Assembly (NCBI GenBank): GCA_016859345.1
Contig: CM029114.1
Span: 15,890,001 to 15,954,000, forward strand
DNA: 64,000 bases
Reading direction: 5' to 3'
From: Istiophorus platypterus
Lineage: Eukaryota; Chordata; Actinopteri; Istiophoriformes; Istiophoridae
Shown: piece after piece, positions 1 through 12,885 of the stretch
How positions within the stretch are numbered: position 1 is the first letter of the stretch
Layout: each line of letters begins with the position of its first letter
Made by a program: the position numbers and the translations under genes
Notes under the pieces: model-generated
What the model was told of the DNA's origin: nothing
Database searches by the model: none
The model's input: only the letters and a program-made list of their open reading frames with translations

Positions 1-1250
1 GTAAGTTTCCTAAAAAGGGGTGAAGAAACCCAAGCTTTACATGCAGTATCTATAATAGTCATGCATTTTCTTCTATTTTTCAGGTTTAAAATTTGACCTT
101 TTATTTAAAACATCTCCCATTTCTGAAAAATTTGAAGGTGTAAGGAATTTGTTTCAGTCCTCCTACATAGGTTAGACACTTTTCAGTTTTATTCAGTTGT
201 GCATTATTTTTTTTACAGTTAAAGAAAAACAGTCAATATATAGTGCAGGCCTGCTAAGCGGGTGGGAACCTTTTTTTTCCACTGCAGTTACTTTTATCGA
301 CTCCAGAAGGATACTTGCTAAATATGTTGAGGAAATCTCCCCCAGGATTTAACTGCTGGTTTAAGTGTGGCGTTGTTCAGAGAAGATCTTCTGCCACCTG
401 CAAACAGCCGCCTTCCTCCTAAATAACCCCTCAGGGAGCAGTTTGCTTTTCCTGGCACACTTAGTCATATTTGAGTTTTATTCAATTATAGCACACATGC
501 ACACTCGTAGCCCTCTTTTCCCTCTTCATGGAGTGTGGCTCATTAAAGTCAGTCAGTGAAGTATGAGCCACAGGCCCTGAGACGAGCTGTAGCATGAGCC
601 CCATGACAGGAAGTTTGATGGAGTATGTATATTTGAAGAAAGGGGGACCCCTCTCCAATCCCTGAAACCCAGACAGAATACAAAGGCATAGAGCAGAGCC
701 ACCCATGAGCTCATGATTTACGCATCTGTCTATACAGAAAAAGAAAGTTTGTTGAAAGCGTGGCATGAAATAGCAAAAGAGTCAAAGCTCATTTTGTCCG
801 GTAAAAGAAAAAAAAACAGATGAAACTTTTGTCATGACAAAAAATTAAATGCTCATAGTAATTCAAAAATGATGGCATATTGGGTCAAAAGTACGAGATA
901 GTTTTGATCTACAATCTCATAATTTCAATTTAGTAAATCAAAAGTTTTAAATTGTATTTACAGAAAAAAAGGACATGGGCTCGCATTCAAAAGACTTTCA
1001 AAAGAAAGTGAGGCGCAACATTTGGAATCAAAAAAATCTACAAGGCCAAGAGGGAATGACAGAGGACTGTAAAGGTAAAGGGGACAATTCTGTTTATTTC
1101 CATAGACAACTTTTCATCCGAACGGCCACGACCAGCGAGGCCCAATAAGTCCTGTGCTCTCTTTTGGAGTTTTTGAATGGCTGAAAGGGACAAATGTGTC
1201 TGATTATAGTCAGGGCTTGACAGCAATAACAGAAATTGAGAAGATTGTAA
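1..1250. other. Noncoding DNA; window opens on a splice-donor-like GTAAGT
   Basis: No gene is recognisable; the open frames are short and lack domains. The first six bases are GTAAGT, a consensus splice donor, so the window may begin exactly at the 5' end of an intron of a plus-strand gene lying to the left. This is an inference from six bases only and could be chance. Confidence 0.4.
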
Positions 1251-2024
1251 AAAAAAAATCCTATTTTCTCCAGCTGTGTTCAACCTCCAAATAAGCAGAC
1301 ACTGAAAGCAGCCAAAGCTGAGAGCTGGAGACATGATGTAACCAGCTCATCCTTAGTCTCCCAGAAACTCATCCAACACATTTTAGAATTTGTCTTTGTG
1401 AGTGTTTCTGTGTTTTGTTCAGTGAAGGGTTTAGCATGTGTGTCCATTTTACCACACATCTCCATGAAACTAATTTATTGGTCAACAAACCAAACACACG
1501 GAGGGAAGATTCACAGTTGGTCTTGAGAAAAAGAACAACCCGTCTGGAGAATCCAGCTGGGAGCAAACACCTGGATCTCTGCAGGCTTTGTGACATTCTT
1601 TGATGAAGGGACAACTGATTTCAATTCGTCTTTTTTTATCCTCATGGAACTTGCTCATGGCAGTGGCGATGTTATAAAGGGCCATTTCACCCAAATTACA
1701 AAATACATATTTTATCATTTATCCCATGGCATCTGGTCATACTGATATTTTGAAATTCCATTCAGTTACTTTCTGGAAAATGCACTCTATGCTATTACTG
1801 TTTTCGAGGGAGTCATAGATGTCGAGTCTACAGCCATGCTTGTGGCTCTATGAGGCTGACTGAATTCTGAATTTAGCCTGCTTCACAGCTTCATGGTTTT
1901 CCTGGCTCAGCATGAGAAGATGTTTTTTTGCTTCAGCTTCAGCCCCTTTACTGGTAAAAAAATCTGCGTACATCCAATTTTTCCTCACCCTGATGGACTG
2001 TGTTAACTAGCATTTGCAATACTG

Positions 2025-2590
2025 TTCAGTAAGAAAGTATTCAGTCCCCTTCATTTTTTCACATTTTGTTATATTGCAGTCTTATGCTACAATTCTGTAA
2101 ATTAATTTTCCCCTAATCAATATACTCAATACCCCATTAAGATTAAGTGAAAAAAAGAATTTTAGAAATTTTTGCAGATTTATTAAAAAGAAAAAATAAA
2201 TTAAATATCACATTGAAATAAGTTTTCAGACCCTTTACTATGACACTTAAGTTTGACTCAAGTGCCTCCCAGCTCTCTGGATCATCTTTGTGACATTTCT
2301 ACACCTTGACTGGAGTCCACCTGTGGTAAATTCAACATGATCCGGAAAGACACACACCTGTCTATATAAGGCCTCACAGCTGACAATGAATATGAGAGCA
2401 AAAACCAAACCATGAGGTTGAAGGAACTGCCTGCAGAGCTCAGAGACAGGATTGTGTTGAGCACAGATCTGGGGAAGACCACAAAAAAAATTCTTCTGCG
2501 TTGAGAGCTCTCAACAGCAAAGTGGCCTCCATAAAAATGCAGTGGAAGAAGTTTGAAACAACCGGGACTCGTCCTAGAGCTGGCCGCTGG
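2025..2590 (+). mobile_element. Tc1/mariner-like transposon, 5' fragment
   Basis: The stretch starts with the familiar teleost Tc1 end (AGTATTCAGTCCCCTTCATT, then a run leading to TTTTGTTATATTGCAG). It continues through the leader, with TCTATATAAGGCCTCACAGC, and the N-terminal transposase region ending near CTAGAGCTGGCCGC. It stops there, so the catalytic part and the right terminal repeat are missing. The frame is broken. It lies inside arm 1 of the inverted duplication and is absent from arm 2, so it inserted after the duplication. Confidence 0.8.
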
Positions 2591-3234
2591 CCATTGGCAA
2601 AGTGAAAATAAGAGTTATGTTAAACGATTGTTTTTCAAATTTAACTTTATTAAAAAAACTGTATCTTTAAATTTCCTTGAACAGTTTCAGTGTCTGGACC
2701 GCAAATGTTCTGTTACTGTTGATGCATCCCCAGCTAGAGTTACAACTGACATCAGTACTGGAGCTGATTATACAGTAACAATAGAACTTTTTTTATTTGA
2801 CATTAACTGAAACATATTGGGATTATGTTGCAGATGTTTAAATAAATATTTCTTGATGCAAATGTGAGAAGTTAACTGATACTTAAAGGTTTGTTTATGT
2901 TTACAATTTTGTTATATATCCCACTGTGAACAGCTTGATAGGGAACGCCACAATATCTTTTTTTTGTATAATTTAATTGAACTCAGCTAACAAATAAATT
3001 TGTAATTGCATCCTTATTTCTTTATACGCAGGTCAAGTTTACATACCAAATTTACCAGTGTAATGTGATTTCCCAGCTGTGTTGTTCATAATTTAGTACT
3101 TAATGAAATACTGATCATTTTGAATTTCCACAACCAGGCAGGGTCTTTGAAGAGGTAAATCAAATCAAATCACTATGGGCAGAGTCAAATGTTCGACCCA
3201 CCCACATTGGGCACAGTACTTGGATGACATTGCT

Positions 3235-3740
3235 AGATGAAATGTGAAGGGATCATCCAAGTTATTGCATTTCACACTCAGGGGAAAATTATTGTGTGCA
3301 CTTTTCACAAAAAAAGGAGAATGTGAATCTCATGGTGGTGCTAGACAAAAAGTCAGGGGATCACCAAGTCAAGAGCAACTATGACTATGTTCTATGACTA
3401 TGTGACTATGTTCATGACAATCCATTCAGTAGTTGATGAGATATTTCAGTCTGGACCCATGTGGTGGATTGGCCGACACACTGGCGTGGATATCCCTAGA
3501 GGTATGGCTAAAAACAATCTATGAAACATTAAAACAATTAAAAAGTATAAAAGTACTGAAACAAGAGTCTACACAGTTTGTCAATCACCTCTACTGGTTT
3601 CTAGATCTCGGTTCACGTTGTAAAGCCTGTAGCCAGCTGCTGACCTTATGCGACCATTGGAGTGGTAGTGGTGGGGGTGGCAGGGTGGGGTGGCTGACGT
3701 GACGCACACGTTAAAGAAGACAATTAAGACTCCTAGTTTA
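3235..3740. repeat. Dispersed teleost repeat inserted in arm 1
   Basis: This stretch has no counterpart in arm 2 of the inverted duplication. It contains phrases typical of an interspersed repeat seen widely in fish genomes, such as GATGAGATATTTCAGTCTGG after GACAATCCATTCAGTAG. The family name is not certain. No coding potential is seen. Confidence 0.5.
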
Positions 3741-4184
3741 ATTTAGTGCAGTGTCTATATGAGCCATTTGGAGAAATATTCATAATGTTCAAGACAGTGC
3801 CTCCAGATCAAATAAGAAAGCATTACAAACCTTAATTTTCTCAGTTGAGCTACAATCATGCCTTTGTGCAGGTTGACGTATGCCTAAAAAAAGTTACAGT
3901 TATTCTAATTGCCACAATCTAACTGCTACATAGTAAAAATATTGATGTCTTAAGCAGAGAGACCTTGTCTGCAACAAAGACTCATAAAGAGACATAGTTA
4001 TTTTTCCAACCCAGCCTGTCTTTTCATTAAAAACAGGAAACAGAGGTTTCCCCCTACTTTTAAATCGGTATAACTTCCCCTTCAATCATAAGTAAACTAA
4101 CTTTCTGTTACATCATCAATATAATAAAATGTATTCCTTTGTTATTAAAGTAATAGTAAGACATCCTAGGAAGTATTCTTGTGT

Positions 4185-4470
4185 GTATTCCCCACCATGA
4201 GCTAGATAAGAGGACTAATACTATGCTCATGTCTCATGTAGTATGGGGCCAGACCCGAAGCCAGTTAGCTTAGCTTAACATAAAGATTGTAAACAGGGGG
4301 AAACAGCAAGCCTGGCTCTGTCCAGGGCCTGGCAACACAGTTAAAGCTCAATAAATAACACGTCGTATCAGGTTTGTTTAATCTGTACTTAAACAGAAAT
4401 AAAAAAAACCTAAAAGTGTTGGTTGTACATGAAGTTATGTGCTGTAATTATTTCTTGGCAAACATCAGCC
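4185..4470. repeat. Dispersed teleost repeat
   Basis: The stretch contains TTAGCTTAGCTTAACATAAA and a following AAACAGGGGGAAACAGCAAG, plus a segment resembling ATAACACGTCGTATCAGGTT. These belong to a very common fish interspersed repeat. The copy is divergent, noncoding and absent from arm 2. The class (SINE or DNA element) is not established here. Confidence 0.55.
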
Positions 4471-4739
4471 ACACACAGAGACTTCCTGAAGTCTTGTTTT
4501 GACCTTGAGGCAGAGACTCCATTGTACCAAAGAACCTAAAATCCATTTATTAACAACAAATAATATTTAGAATAAAGATTTGACTGATAGAAAAGTTAGG
4601 GTAAAAAGCATATCAGAGAGTTGGACCAGTCATACTTTAATGTGTTTAATAACTGACTATAAATGTTCATAGTTGAAGAATTGATAGCCTATTTTGAAAT
4701 TACAAATTTGTGAATCTTTACCAAAAAATAACCAATGAT

Positions 4740-7330
4740 TTACTACTGTTAGTTGATGCTAATGATTGTGCAATTCTGCTATCTCTGCTTGGTCTTAGCT
4801 CAGCTTTTTACACTGTTGATTATGTGATTTCATAAGGCTGCCTTGAAAACTGGGTTGGCTTTTACAGTTGTTGTTGAAGATGCCTCCTCCTCAGGGGCCC
4901 CTCTGACTTGTGGCCCCTTGATGTTCTCCATTTACATGGTACAGTTGGGAGGTATTATCCATCAACACAAGATTCTTTATCATTGTTGTGCGGCTGACAA
5001 TCAGATCTTTAACCCATTAAAAAACTATGAAGACCTATTTGCATTTTCTTTGGAAATCAAGTATTGGATGTTCTATAACGTTCTCCAGCTAAATTAAGAT
5101 AAATCATAAATAACTGTAATTCTTCCCTGTCCTCTTTTCGGAACAGTCTTGGCTCCTTGTCAACTCTTATCAAACCTGCAACCAGAAACCTGAGTTTTTA
5201 TTTGGATTGTGACCTATACCTTGACAAACAAGTCACAAGCATTGACCAATCAGGTTTCCTCCAACTGAGGAGCATTGCAAAAACCAGGTCCTTCCTAGAA
5301 TTATTTCAGTCCATACATGCATTACACATTTGGGTTCATAAATATTTGGACAGTGACACAATTTTCACAGTTTTGCCTCTGTACACCACCACAATGGATT
5401 TGAAATAAACAAATCAAGATCATTGAAGTGTAGATCTTAGGCTTTAACTGTAACACCTTCCCATTGGTGGGTCAGCAGTGGTGACCAAATCACTCCCCTT
5501 CTCCTCCTCTTGGCTTCTGGTTTATCTCCTCTCTCCTACTTTATAGTCACTAAGAGGCTCTTGCTGCACCCTCGCCCATTCTGCAAACTGCCGCCCTCCT
5601 CTCCTTTCCTGGCTCTGAGCAGTCTCCAAACTGACTGAGCAGGGAATCCTCTACAGCCAACCTCGACCAGGAACAGCCATGCCTGCCACACTTTCCCCCT
5701 GCTGTCTTGCAAGTGGTCCTTGTTTTTGGCACTTTTATTCAAAGGCCTGGTCACAGCCTTCTTCTCATGGGACTGTAAACTCAACAAGGATTTTCTACAC
5801 CTCATCTGACCATAGAACCACATCTGGCTTCAGGGTTGTCTGGACAGCCTGGGGGAACTGAAGCCTACCCCCTGTGCAACAATTTTGTGCATTCTTAGAA
5901 ATAAAGGATTGCACTGGTGAGCTCAGCAACACCAAAAGACCTGGAAGACCAGGACAACCAGGGAAGGGAACGATTGCAGAATTATTTCTTTGGTGAAGAA
6001 AAAACTTCAAAACATCTAGCAAGATCAAGAACACTCTTGAGGGGGTAAACATATCATTGTCAAATTCTACAATCTAGAGACGCCTTCATGAATATGAATA
6101 CAGAGGGTTTCTGGAACAGGATTCTTTAGACAGATGAAACCAAGATTAACTTGTACCAGAATGATGGGAAGAGAAGAGTATGGAGAAGGAAAGTAACGGC
6201 TCATGATCCGAAGCCACAACATCATCTTTCACACATGGTGGAGACAGTGTTATGGCATTAGCATGTATTGCTGCCAGTGGAATTGGATCCCTGGTGTTTA
6301 CTGATAATGTGACTGCTGATAGAAGCAGCAGTACGAATTCTGAAGTGTATAGGGTGATACTATCTGCTCAGATTCAGCAAAATGCTGAAAAATGATAGGA
6401 AGGTTCCTTTACAGTGCAGATGAATAATGACCCAAAACATACTGTGAAAGCAGTCCAAGAGGTTTTCAAGGCAAAGAAATATAATACTCTTCAATGGCTG
6501 AGTCAGTAACCTGACCTCAACCCAATTGAGCATGCTTTTCACTTAGTGAAGACAAAACTGAGGGTAAAAAGGCCCACAAACAAGCAACAACTGAAGTAAA
6601 AGCCTGACAAAGCATCTCAAGGGAAGAAACTCAGCATTTGGTGATGTCCATGGGTTCCAGACTTCAGTCAGTCATTGGCTGCAAAGGATTTTCATCCAAG
6701 TATTAAAAATAATCTTTATATGTATGATTATATTGGTTTGTTCACACTTCAATCACATCTTGTTGTCTTTGTTTTAAACCCTTTTTGATTGTGTACAGAG
6801 TCAACACAACAGAGTCAATAGTTGTGTCACTGTCCAAATATTTATGAACCTAACTGTATATCATTGTGTCTTGACTGTTGTTATTCATTGTAATCTGGGT
6901 TTAAGACAAAAAACTATCGTAAAATGTCAGTTATAAAAAAAACAGCTGCTAGGCTTTAAATGATTTAAAAAGACAACATCACTGGTTACCAGTCAGTTTT
7001 AGAATTGATTTTAAGATTTTATTGATCTTTTTTTTAAACCACTTCATGGCTTGGCTCTGAGCTATGCTAATGAATTGTTACTTCCCTATGAGCTGGAGTG
7101 CAGCCCTGGATTCCAGCAAGTCTTGGCTCAAGACTAAAGGTGACTGGGCTTTTGCACCCTGGGCCCCTCAGCTCTGGAGTGCCCTTCCTAGTGATCTGAG
7201 ACCTGCAGGATCCAGGAACATCTTTTACATTACCTCTGTTGCTTCAGTGGCCTGATTCTAGTTAATGTTATTGTGTTAAATTTTTTTTTATCCGGATTCT
7301 CCTGTGTAAAGCACCTTGTAACTCTGTTAA
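4740..7330 (+). mobile_element. L2-type LINE remnant, split by a nested Tc1 element
   Basis: Left part (4740-5322): a broken reverse-transcriptase frame with the pattern GAPLTCGPLMFSIYM followed by YHCCAADNQIF, corresponding to the GxPQGSxLGPLLFSxYM and YHxYADDTQL motifs. The catalytic YADD box has decayed to CAAD. Right part (6859-7330): the LINE C-terminal tail, with HWLPVSFRIDFKILL and LKTKGDWAFAPWAPQLWSAL. The two halves join across a 1.5 kb Tc1 insertion. Stops and frameshifts make it inactive. It lies between matching blocks of arm 1 and is missing from arm 2. Confidence 0.85.
5325..6856 (+). mobile_element. Full-length but decayed Tc1-like transposon with both terminal inverted repeats
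   Basis: The ends are matching inverted repeats. GGTTCATAAATATTTGGACA near 5333 on the left answers its reverse complement near 6829-6851 on the right. TA dinucleotides flank both ends (5323-5324 and 6857-6858), as expected for Tc1 target duplication. Inside are remnants of a DDE transposase: ETKINLYQNDGKRRVWRR near 6138-6190, then DPKHT and PDLNPIEH near 6430-6530. In-frame stops and frameshifts are present, so no active protein is expected. It inserted into the L2-type LINE described around it. Confidence 0.9.
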
Positions 7331-7510
7331 CAAAGTTTATGGTGAGTGGAAATCATGTGAAGAAACCGTTGTTACTTTAAAACTATTACACATTCACATT
7401 AATTTTTATAAGCAAGATTTTGATAATCTTTTACATAAGAAACATTAAGCCCCCTTTAAATACTATGTCTACTGAATTACACAGCAGATGTAGCAATGAA
7501 ATCTTAGCAG

Positions 7511-8480
7511 TACAGGGAAGCCGGTTATGAGAACAGGAAAGCTGAAGGACTCTCGTGATATGAAGTCAATTGAGGTTTTCAACCCCAGCAATAGTTTTGT
7601 GTCTTAACTATGTGTGAATATGCAGTATAACTTTCAACTCAATCAAAGCAGCTTTGTTTTATTTGCACACATTTGAATGATATCTTTTGTAGTGGTCAGA
7701 GCCAAAAGAAGTGAAAGAGGCACATACTGATGGACATCGTCCCCTGAACTCCTGCCCTGTGTATGACAAGACCAGCAAAACCCTTTGGGAAGAAACAAGG
7801 CCCGTTTCTTTTTCACCTTGACCGCCAGCGCAGAGGAGACAGAACTGATGAACACACTGGACGAAATCAAGCTCTGGGTCACATTTGCTCTTCGGCCAGG
7901 CCATAGTATTCAGACAGACTCCAGTAAATTGATTATTCCTACTTATGCATATGCTTCCTGCTCCTTTTGCTTTTGTATGAAATGTAAATGCTCTTCTCCC
8001 AATGTTCTTGCCCTGTACAGAGACGAGTCTGGTCGAAAAAAATGGCAGTTCGGCAAAATGCTTCAAACAAAATCAGTTGAATGTGGAATGGGGGAGGTTT
8101 TTGGTGAAGGAAAAAAAAATAGCATATGTTACAGTGGCGGTTGTGAGGGAGGTAATCAAATAGAAGCTATCAGCTCGTTTGAGCTAGTACATGTTGTCAG
8201 AGAGGTTGTAAGAGAAGTGTGGTCTCCCTTCCAGCTCAAAGGCAAAGTGGAGCATTAAAGATGGACCCAATTATTACTCAGACTTGGCTTACATTGATGT
8301 TGGCTGGTTTGCATGCCTAATGTAGTGTGGGGAGAAGAAAGTAATTGAGCAGACAGCGTCTGTGGCTTTTAGCTACAACATGGTCAAGTAAGGCATGGGG
8401 AGAGTAAAAACAAATCATAGCTTTTGTCTTATATGAAACCTCTTCTCCGATTTTTTTCAAACAAAAATGAAAGGAGTATG
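7511..8480. other. Unique spacer at the centre of the inverted duplication
   Basis: About 1 kb with no mirrored partner separates the two arms. An open frame of 157 codons (7785-8258, plus) runs through it, and another open frame overlaps on the minus strand. I see no domain, splice context or recognisable family, so no gene is called. Confidence 0.5.
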
Positions 8481-11325
8481 TAATAAAATGCTAATATTTC
8501 ATTGCTGCTTCTGCTATGTAATTCAATAAATATAATATTTAAAGGGAGCTTAATGTTTCTTATTTAAAAAAGAGTTAAAAGTTTGTTTCTGAAAAAATTA
8601 ATGTGACTGCCTAATCGTTTTAAAGTAACCATGGTTTCTTCTCACGATTTCCACTCACAAGAAACTGATGTTCTGCCAAAAAAAAAAAAAAAAAAAAAAA
8701 GCAGGAAAAGTATTCTTCCTGTTTCCAATGGAAATACAACACTGACTCATATCAGGTTGGCTTTTGTGAAAAGCATGTCTCTCATTACCATCACATCTCT
8801 GATTTGTTAAATATAAACTATTCAGTTACTAGTTTATGTTTAAAGCCCAATATTATTGTAGAGAAATAACTGTTAGACTGCTCAATTATCCTGAGTTATT
8901 TAAGCTTCAACAAATACCTTGCCCTAATACTCAGAATAAAAAGGATAGTTAATTGAGAGGGAGCAGATCTATTATTGTATCTGTGGAGTACTTTTAATGG
9001 AATTAAGGATAGCACTTCTCTGATCCAGTTTGTGAATGTTAGGGGCTTTTCAGTCTTCCAAATGCAGTAAACAAATCTCCAGGCCTGTAGTGAAGTTTAC
9101 TTACGAGTGAAGGGGAAGTTATACCGATTTAAAAGTGTTGGGAAACTTCTGATCCTGTTTGTAATGGAAAGACAGGCTGGGTTGGATAAATAACTATGCC
9201 TCTTATCAAATGGGCCTTTGTTGCAGACAAGCCCTCTCTGCTTAAGACATTGCCAATATTTTCACTATGTAGCAATTAGATTTTGACGAGTTGAATAATG
9301 TAACTCTGTTTGGGCAGATAGCAACATGTACAATAGCACAATATCAACTGACCAGATAAATGTTTATTGAAATAGAGGTTTGTCCTGCTCTCTTACTTGA
9401 TCCTGACTCCACCCACATTGAGCAACCAGATTTGATTTGATTTACTAACTCAAAGGCACCGCCTGGTGGCGGAAGCTGTGCAGCAAATTCAAAATGATCA
9501 GTACTTCATTAACTACTAAATTATGAACAACACAGCTGAGAAATCACAATACACAGGTAAATTGGTATGTAAACATTACCTGTGTATAAAGAAATAAGGA
9601 TGCAATTACAAATGTATGTGTAAAAAATTTAATTAAATTATACAAAAAAATATTGTGGCATTCCCTATCAAGCTGTTCACAGTGGGATATATAACGAAAT
9701 TGTAAACATAAACAACCCTTTAAGTATCAAATAACCTATCACATTGTTTAATGTGATACCTATTTTCACCATGCCCTCATTTTCAGCCTTTTGATATAAG
9801 ACTGTGTATTTTTTGCTTCCAGTCCATTAATTATTTTGTGGAAAATAGGTGATCTATAAATTCATCTTCTTGCTTCCTCTCTTCTTCAGACTGGTGAGTA
9901 AATGCCATATATTACATACATTCAATATGATTTTAATGGGCGCATGAAATTTTTTTAAATAATATTAAAAATTTTTTTTTAGGATTTTCAATTCTAAAAA
10001 AGAGGAATAATGTTAAAGGAACAAGTTATAAAATAAATAGAATTAAATACATTGTGCTGTAACTGTTTAAAAAATTAGGGTAAATCAACAAATGTAAAAA
10101 ATCAAATATTTACATTAAACAAAGAAAGAAATAGCTTCTCTGTGCCTCACTAAAGCTCAACCTTTGATGTGGTTGTTGACCATATATTGTGCAGCCTTAT
10201 ACATGCAGGAGGGGCTGTAATGAAGTTGACTGGTGCTGCATTTTTCTATTTTTGGAACCGGCTCTCGAATAACACTCTGTCCATGCCACTATACAGTAAG
10301 ACAATAACGCTGGTGTGGTCATTGGCTATATACCACATCACTGGCCTAACATGAACATTACAAAGTACATTATGCATGTCAGTCTCACTTACTTTCTTTG
10401 CTTATATTTTTATCCATGGGTTTGGTTTGAATAAGATGCTCTTTTGTTGTCGTTTGATACCTTTGACATGATTCTCTACTGAACCTAAAAACAGACTGGA
10501 GGGGCCATTCTCTGCCCAGACTGAGCAAGGCCCAAAGTACACACTGCAAAATATCACTTTGTCCTGATCACTGGTTTAGGACCAAATGACATTCTGATGG
10601 CATTCCCATCGGTCTCAGCTATACTTTGCATTTAGTGATATATTAGCAGATATTAACATTGTGACATGCTAATCTAAATTTATGAAGATAATACAAATGA
10701 TACCTGCTAAACATCAACATGTTTTTTAACTAAAAATACTGCTGTGTCTACAGCCTCACAGAGTCCCTAGCATGGCTGTAGACTCATGGTAAACCAGTAC
10801 TAATAGTGAGTGGAATATTAAGAGTGTAAATCATGAAAATATATGTATGATCCAACGCAGCGGGATAAGAGATATATTGTGCATTTTGTAAATTGTGTGA
10901 AATGGCTCTTTAGGTAATATTAAGTGTTCCGATTGTACAGTGGGTACCAAGTTGCACGAGGATAAAAAAAGATCAATTGAAATCGGTTGTCCCTTCATCA
11001 AAGACTGTCACAAAGGATCCAGAGATCCAGGTGTTCGCTCCCGGCTGGATTCTCCAGACGGGTTGTTCTTTTTCTCAAAGACCAATTGGGAATCTTCCCT
11101 CCGTGTGTGGTTTGTTGACCAATAAATTAGTTTCATGGAAATATGTGGTAAAATCGATGCAAGTGCTAAAATCCTTCACTGAACAAAACACAGAAACACT
11201 CAAATGTTCTGGATGAGTTACTGGAAGACTGAGGATGAGCTGGTTACATCATGTCTCCAGCTCTCAGCTTTGGCTGCTTTCAGTGCCTTCCTTTTTGGGG
11301 GCTGAACATAGCTGGAGAAAATACA
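8480..11325 (-). repeat. Arm 2 of the inverted duplication
   Basis: This is the compact arm. Its blocks are 8480-8660, 9090-9290, 9400-9770 and 10740-11325, which are reverse-complement matches to blocks of arm 1 in mirrored order. It lacks the LINE and Tc1 insertions seen in arm 1, so it approximates the pre-insertion structure. A 23-base A tract lies at 8678-8700. No coding gene is recognised. Confidence 0.8.
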
Positions 11326-12060
11326 CTGAATAAAAAAGTCTGTGGAATTTTCAAGAAAAAACATGTACATCTGTTGCACATATTAAAGTTATTTTTACTC
11401 AAAATTATTAATTTCCGTTCAATATGCTTAATTCCTATTTGTTAAACCCATTTTACTTATTTTTGTTAATCTAAAGTTTTTCTTTAATGTTAAATGCCTT
11501 CAATTACCTTATGTTAAATTAACTTTCCAACTCTTCTTCAACATACTTTAAGGTTCATTCCAAAAACTGACCCATTTCGAGATATCCCTCATCAAAAATT
11601 CAAGATCACTACATAATTTATATCTTCCAAGTTAGTTGGCTGTTCCATGTTGTTTCAATAACTAGATTTTTCTTTTAAAACTTATCAAAATAAATCCTAA
11701 AACCACTGAACCTTGACAATTATATTCACCATGTACTCTCACCAGACTTTGTAGGTCCTCACTGACGCAGTCCCTCGAGAACACATTCTGTTGCAAGCGC
11801 TGTGACATCAAGTCAAGGGGGTAAGCAGAGCAAAAGCGTAGAATCTTTTTTCCTTGATCAAATGTCTACATAAAAAAGCAGTATCTATCTGCCCTGCTAG
11901 AGTACATAGTACATACAGAGTACATACAATAATGACAATATGGCTTCAATACAATTACCAGAGTAAGTTAAGTAAAAACACCTCTTGTTTTCATAATTCA
12001 TCAGGAGGAGGATAATGATGCATAATGTTTAATTTCTATTTGATACCAGCATATCATGTT
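11326..12060. other. Noncoding, nothing recognised
   Basis: AT-rich sequence beyond the edge of arm 2. No open frame with a recognisable domain and no clear repeat family. Confidence 0.4.
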
Positions 12061-12280
12061 AGGCCCTCTTCATACGTGGTATTAACATGTGTCTTGGTTG
12101 ATCTGATCACAAGTGGACAGCAGTAAGTACCGTGTGTGGATGCATCCAAGATGCACTGAGGACTCAGTGATCTGATCGTTCAGACCACATTCAGAGGTCG
12201 TCTGGGCCACATTTGGCCACATTGTTTGGCAATTTGTGAGTGAATGTGTCCTGGGCAACATTGAAGGACAGCCCATTCAA
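12060..12280. repeat. Dispersed teleost repeat
   Basis: The stretch contains TCTGATCACAAGTGGACAGC and GTCTGGGCCACATTTGGCCA, phrases of a common fish interspersed repeat. A short related piece follows near 12590-12660 (GTGAGATCTGATCATTCAG and AATGTGGCCCAGTG). Class unknown, noncoding. Confidence 0.45.
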
Positions 12281-12858
12281 CTGATGTGTGTGAAAGCAAA
12301 TATATGTACTCATGAGTGAACAAATAAAGTCATATGAATTGTGTAAGCTGGCTTTGTCCACGACTTCTAATAATTTCAAAAAGCCCATGGAGAAATGCTA
12401 TGAATGCATCAAACATCTTGGGTGATTTGGTTTGCCTGGAACATGCCAAGGAATAGTAGCTGTCTGTATTGTTTTGATTTCATCTTCTTTTATGAAGGGC
12501 AGGTGCATGGCTTTCTCCCGCTGGTTAAGTATAACAACACATATGGTTTTGGAAATGGAATTGATGTATGTATTTCCATAAAGAGCTATGAGGTGAGATC
12601 TGATCATTCAGTCTCTGTCTGAAGACCATGGAAAACAGCAAATGTGGCCCAGTGCTTGATTTCACAACATAGTCAACATTTCAAATCAGTTACTTACCTC
12701 CAGTTCTGACTAGCTGCAGTGGTTGTGATTCAGCAGGGATGGGCCTTGTTGCAGCCCCATCATCTCCGCCACTGATCCGTGACAGTACCTTTAACATAGA
12801 TGAGAAGATACTTGAGCTGCCTAGCAAAATTAGATAGTGGGTCAGGGAAACACATGGG

Positions 12859-12885
12859 CACACACACACACACACACACACACAC
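12859..12885 (+). repeat. (CA)n microsatellite
   Basis: A run of about 13 CA units. Confidence 0.95.

Larger units (their letters stand above)
1250..7510 (+). repeat. Arm 1 of a large inverted duplication (interrupted)
   Basis: Four blocks of this stretch recur in reverse orientation and mirrored order at 8480-11325. They are about 1250-1860 (pairs with 10740-11325), 2870-3230 (with 9400-9770), 3900-4100 (with 9090-9290) and 7340-7510 (with 8480-8660). The pairing is visible by eye, for example TAAATCAAATCAAATC with its reverse complement, and matching frames such as LLTNKLVSW on opposite strands. Arm 1 is longer because a Tc1 fragment, two dispersed repeats and an L2-type LINE with a nested Tc1 sit between the matching blocks. 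Many substitutions separate the arms, so the event is old. Confidence 0.8.

Noticed and set aside
7785..8258. 157-codon open frame in the centre of the inverted duplication
   Set aside because: No domain, no splice or promoter context, and an equally long frame overlaps on the other strand; likely chance.
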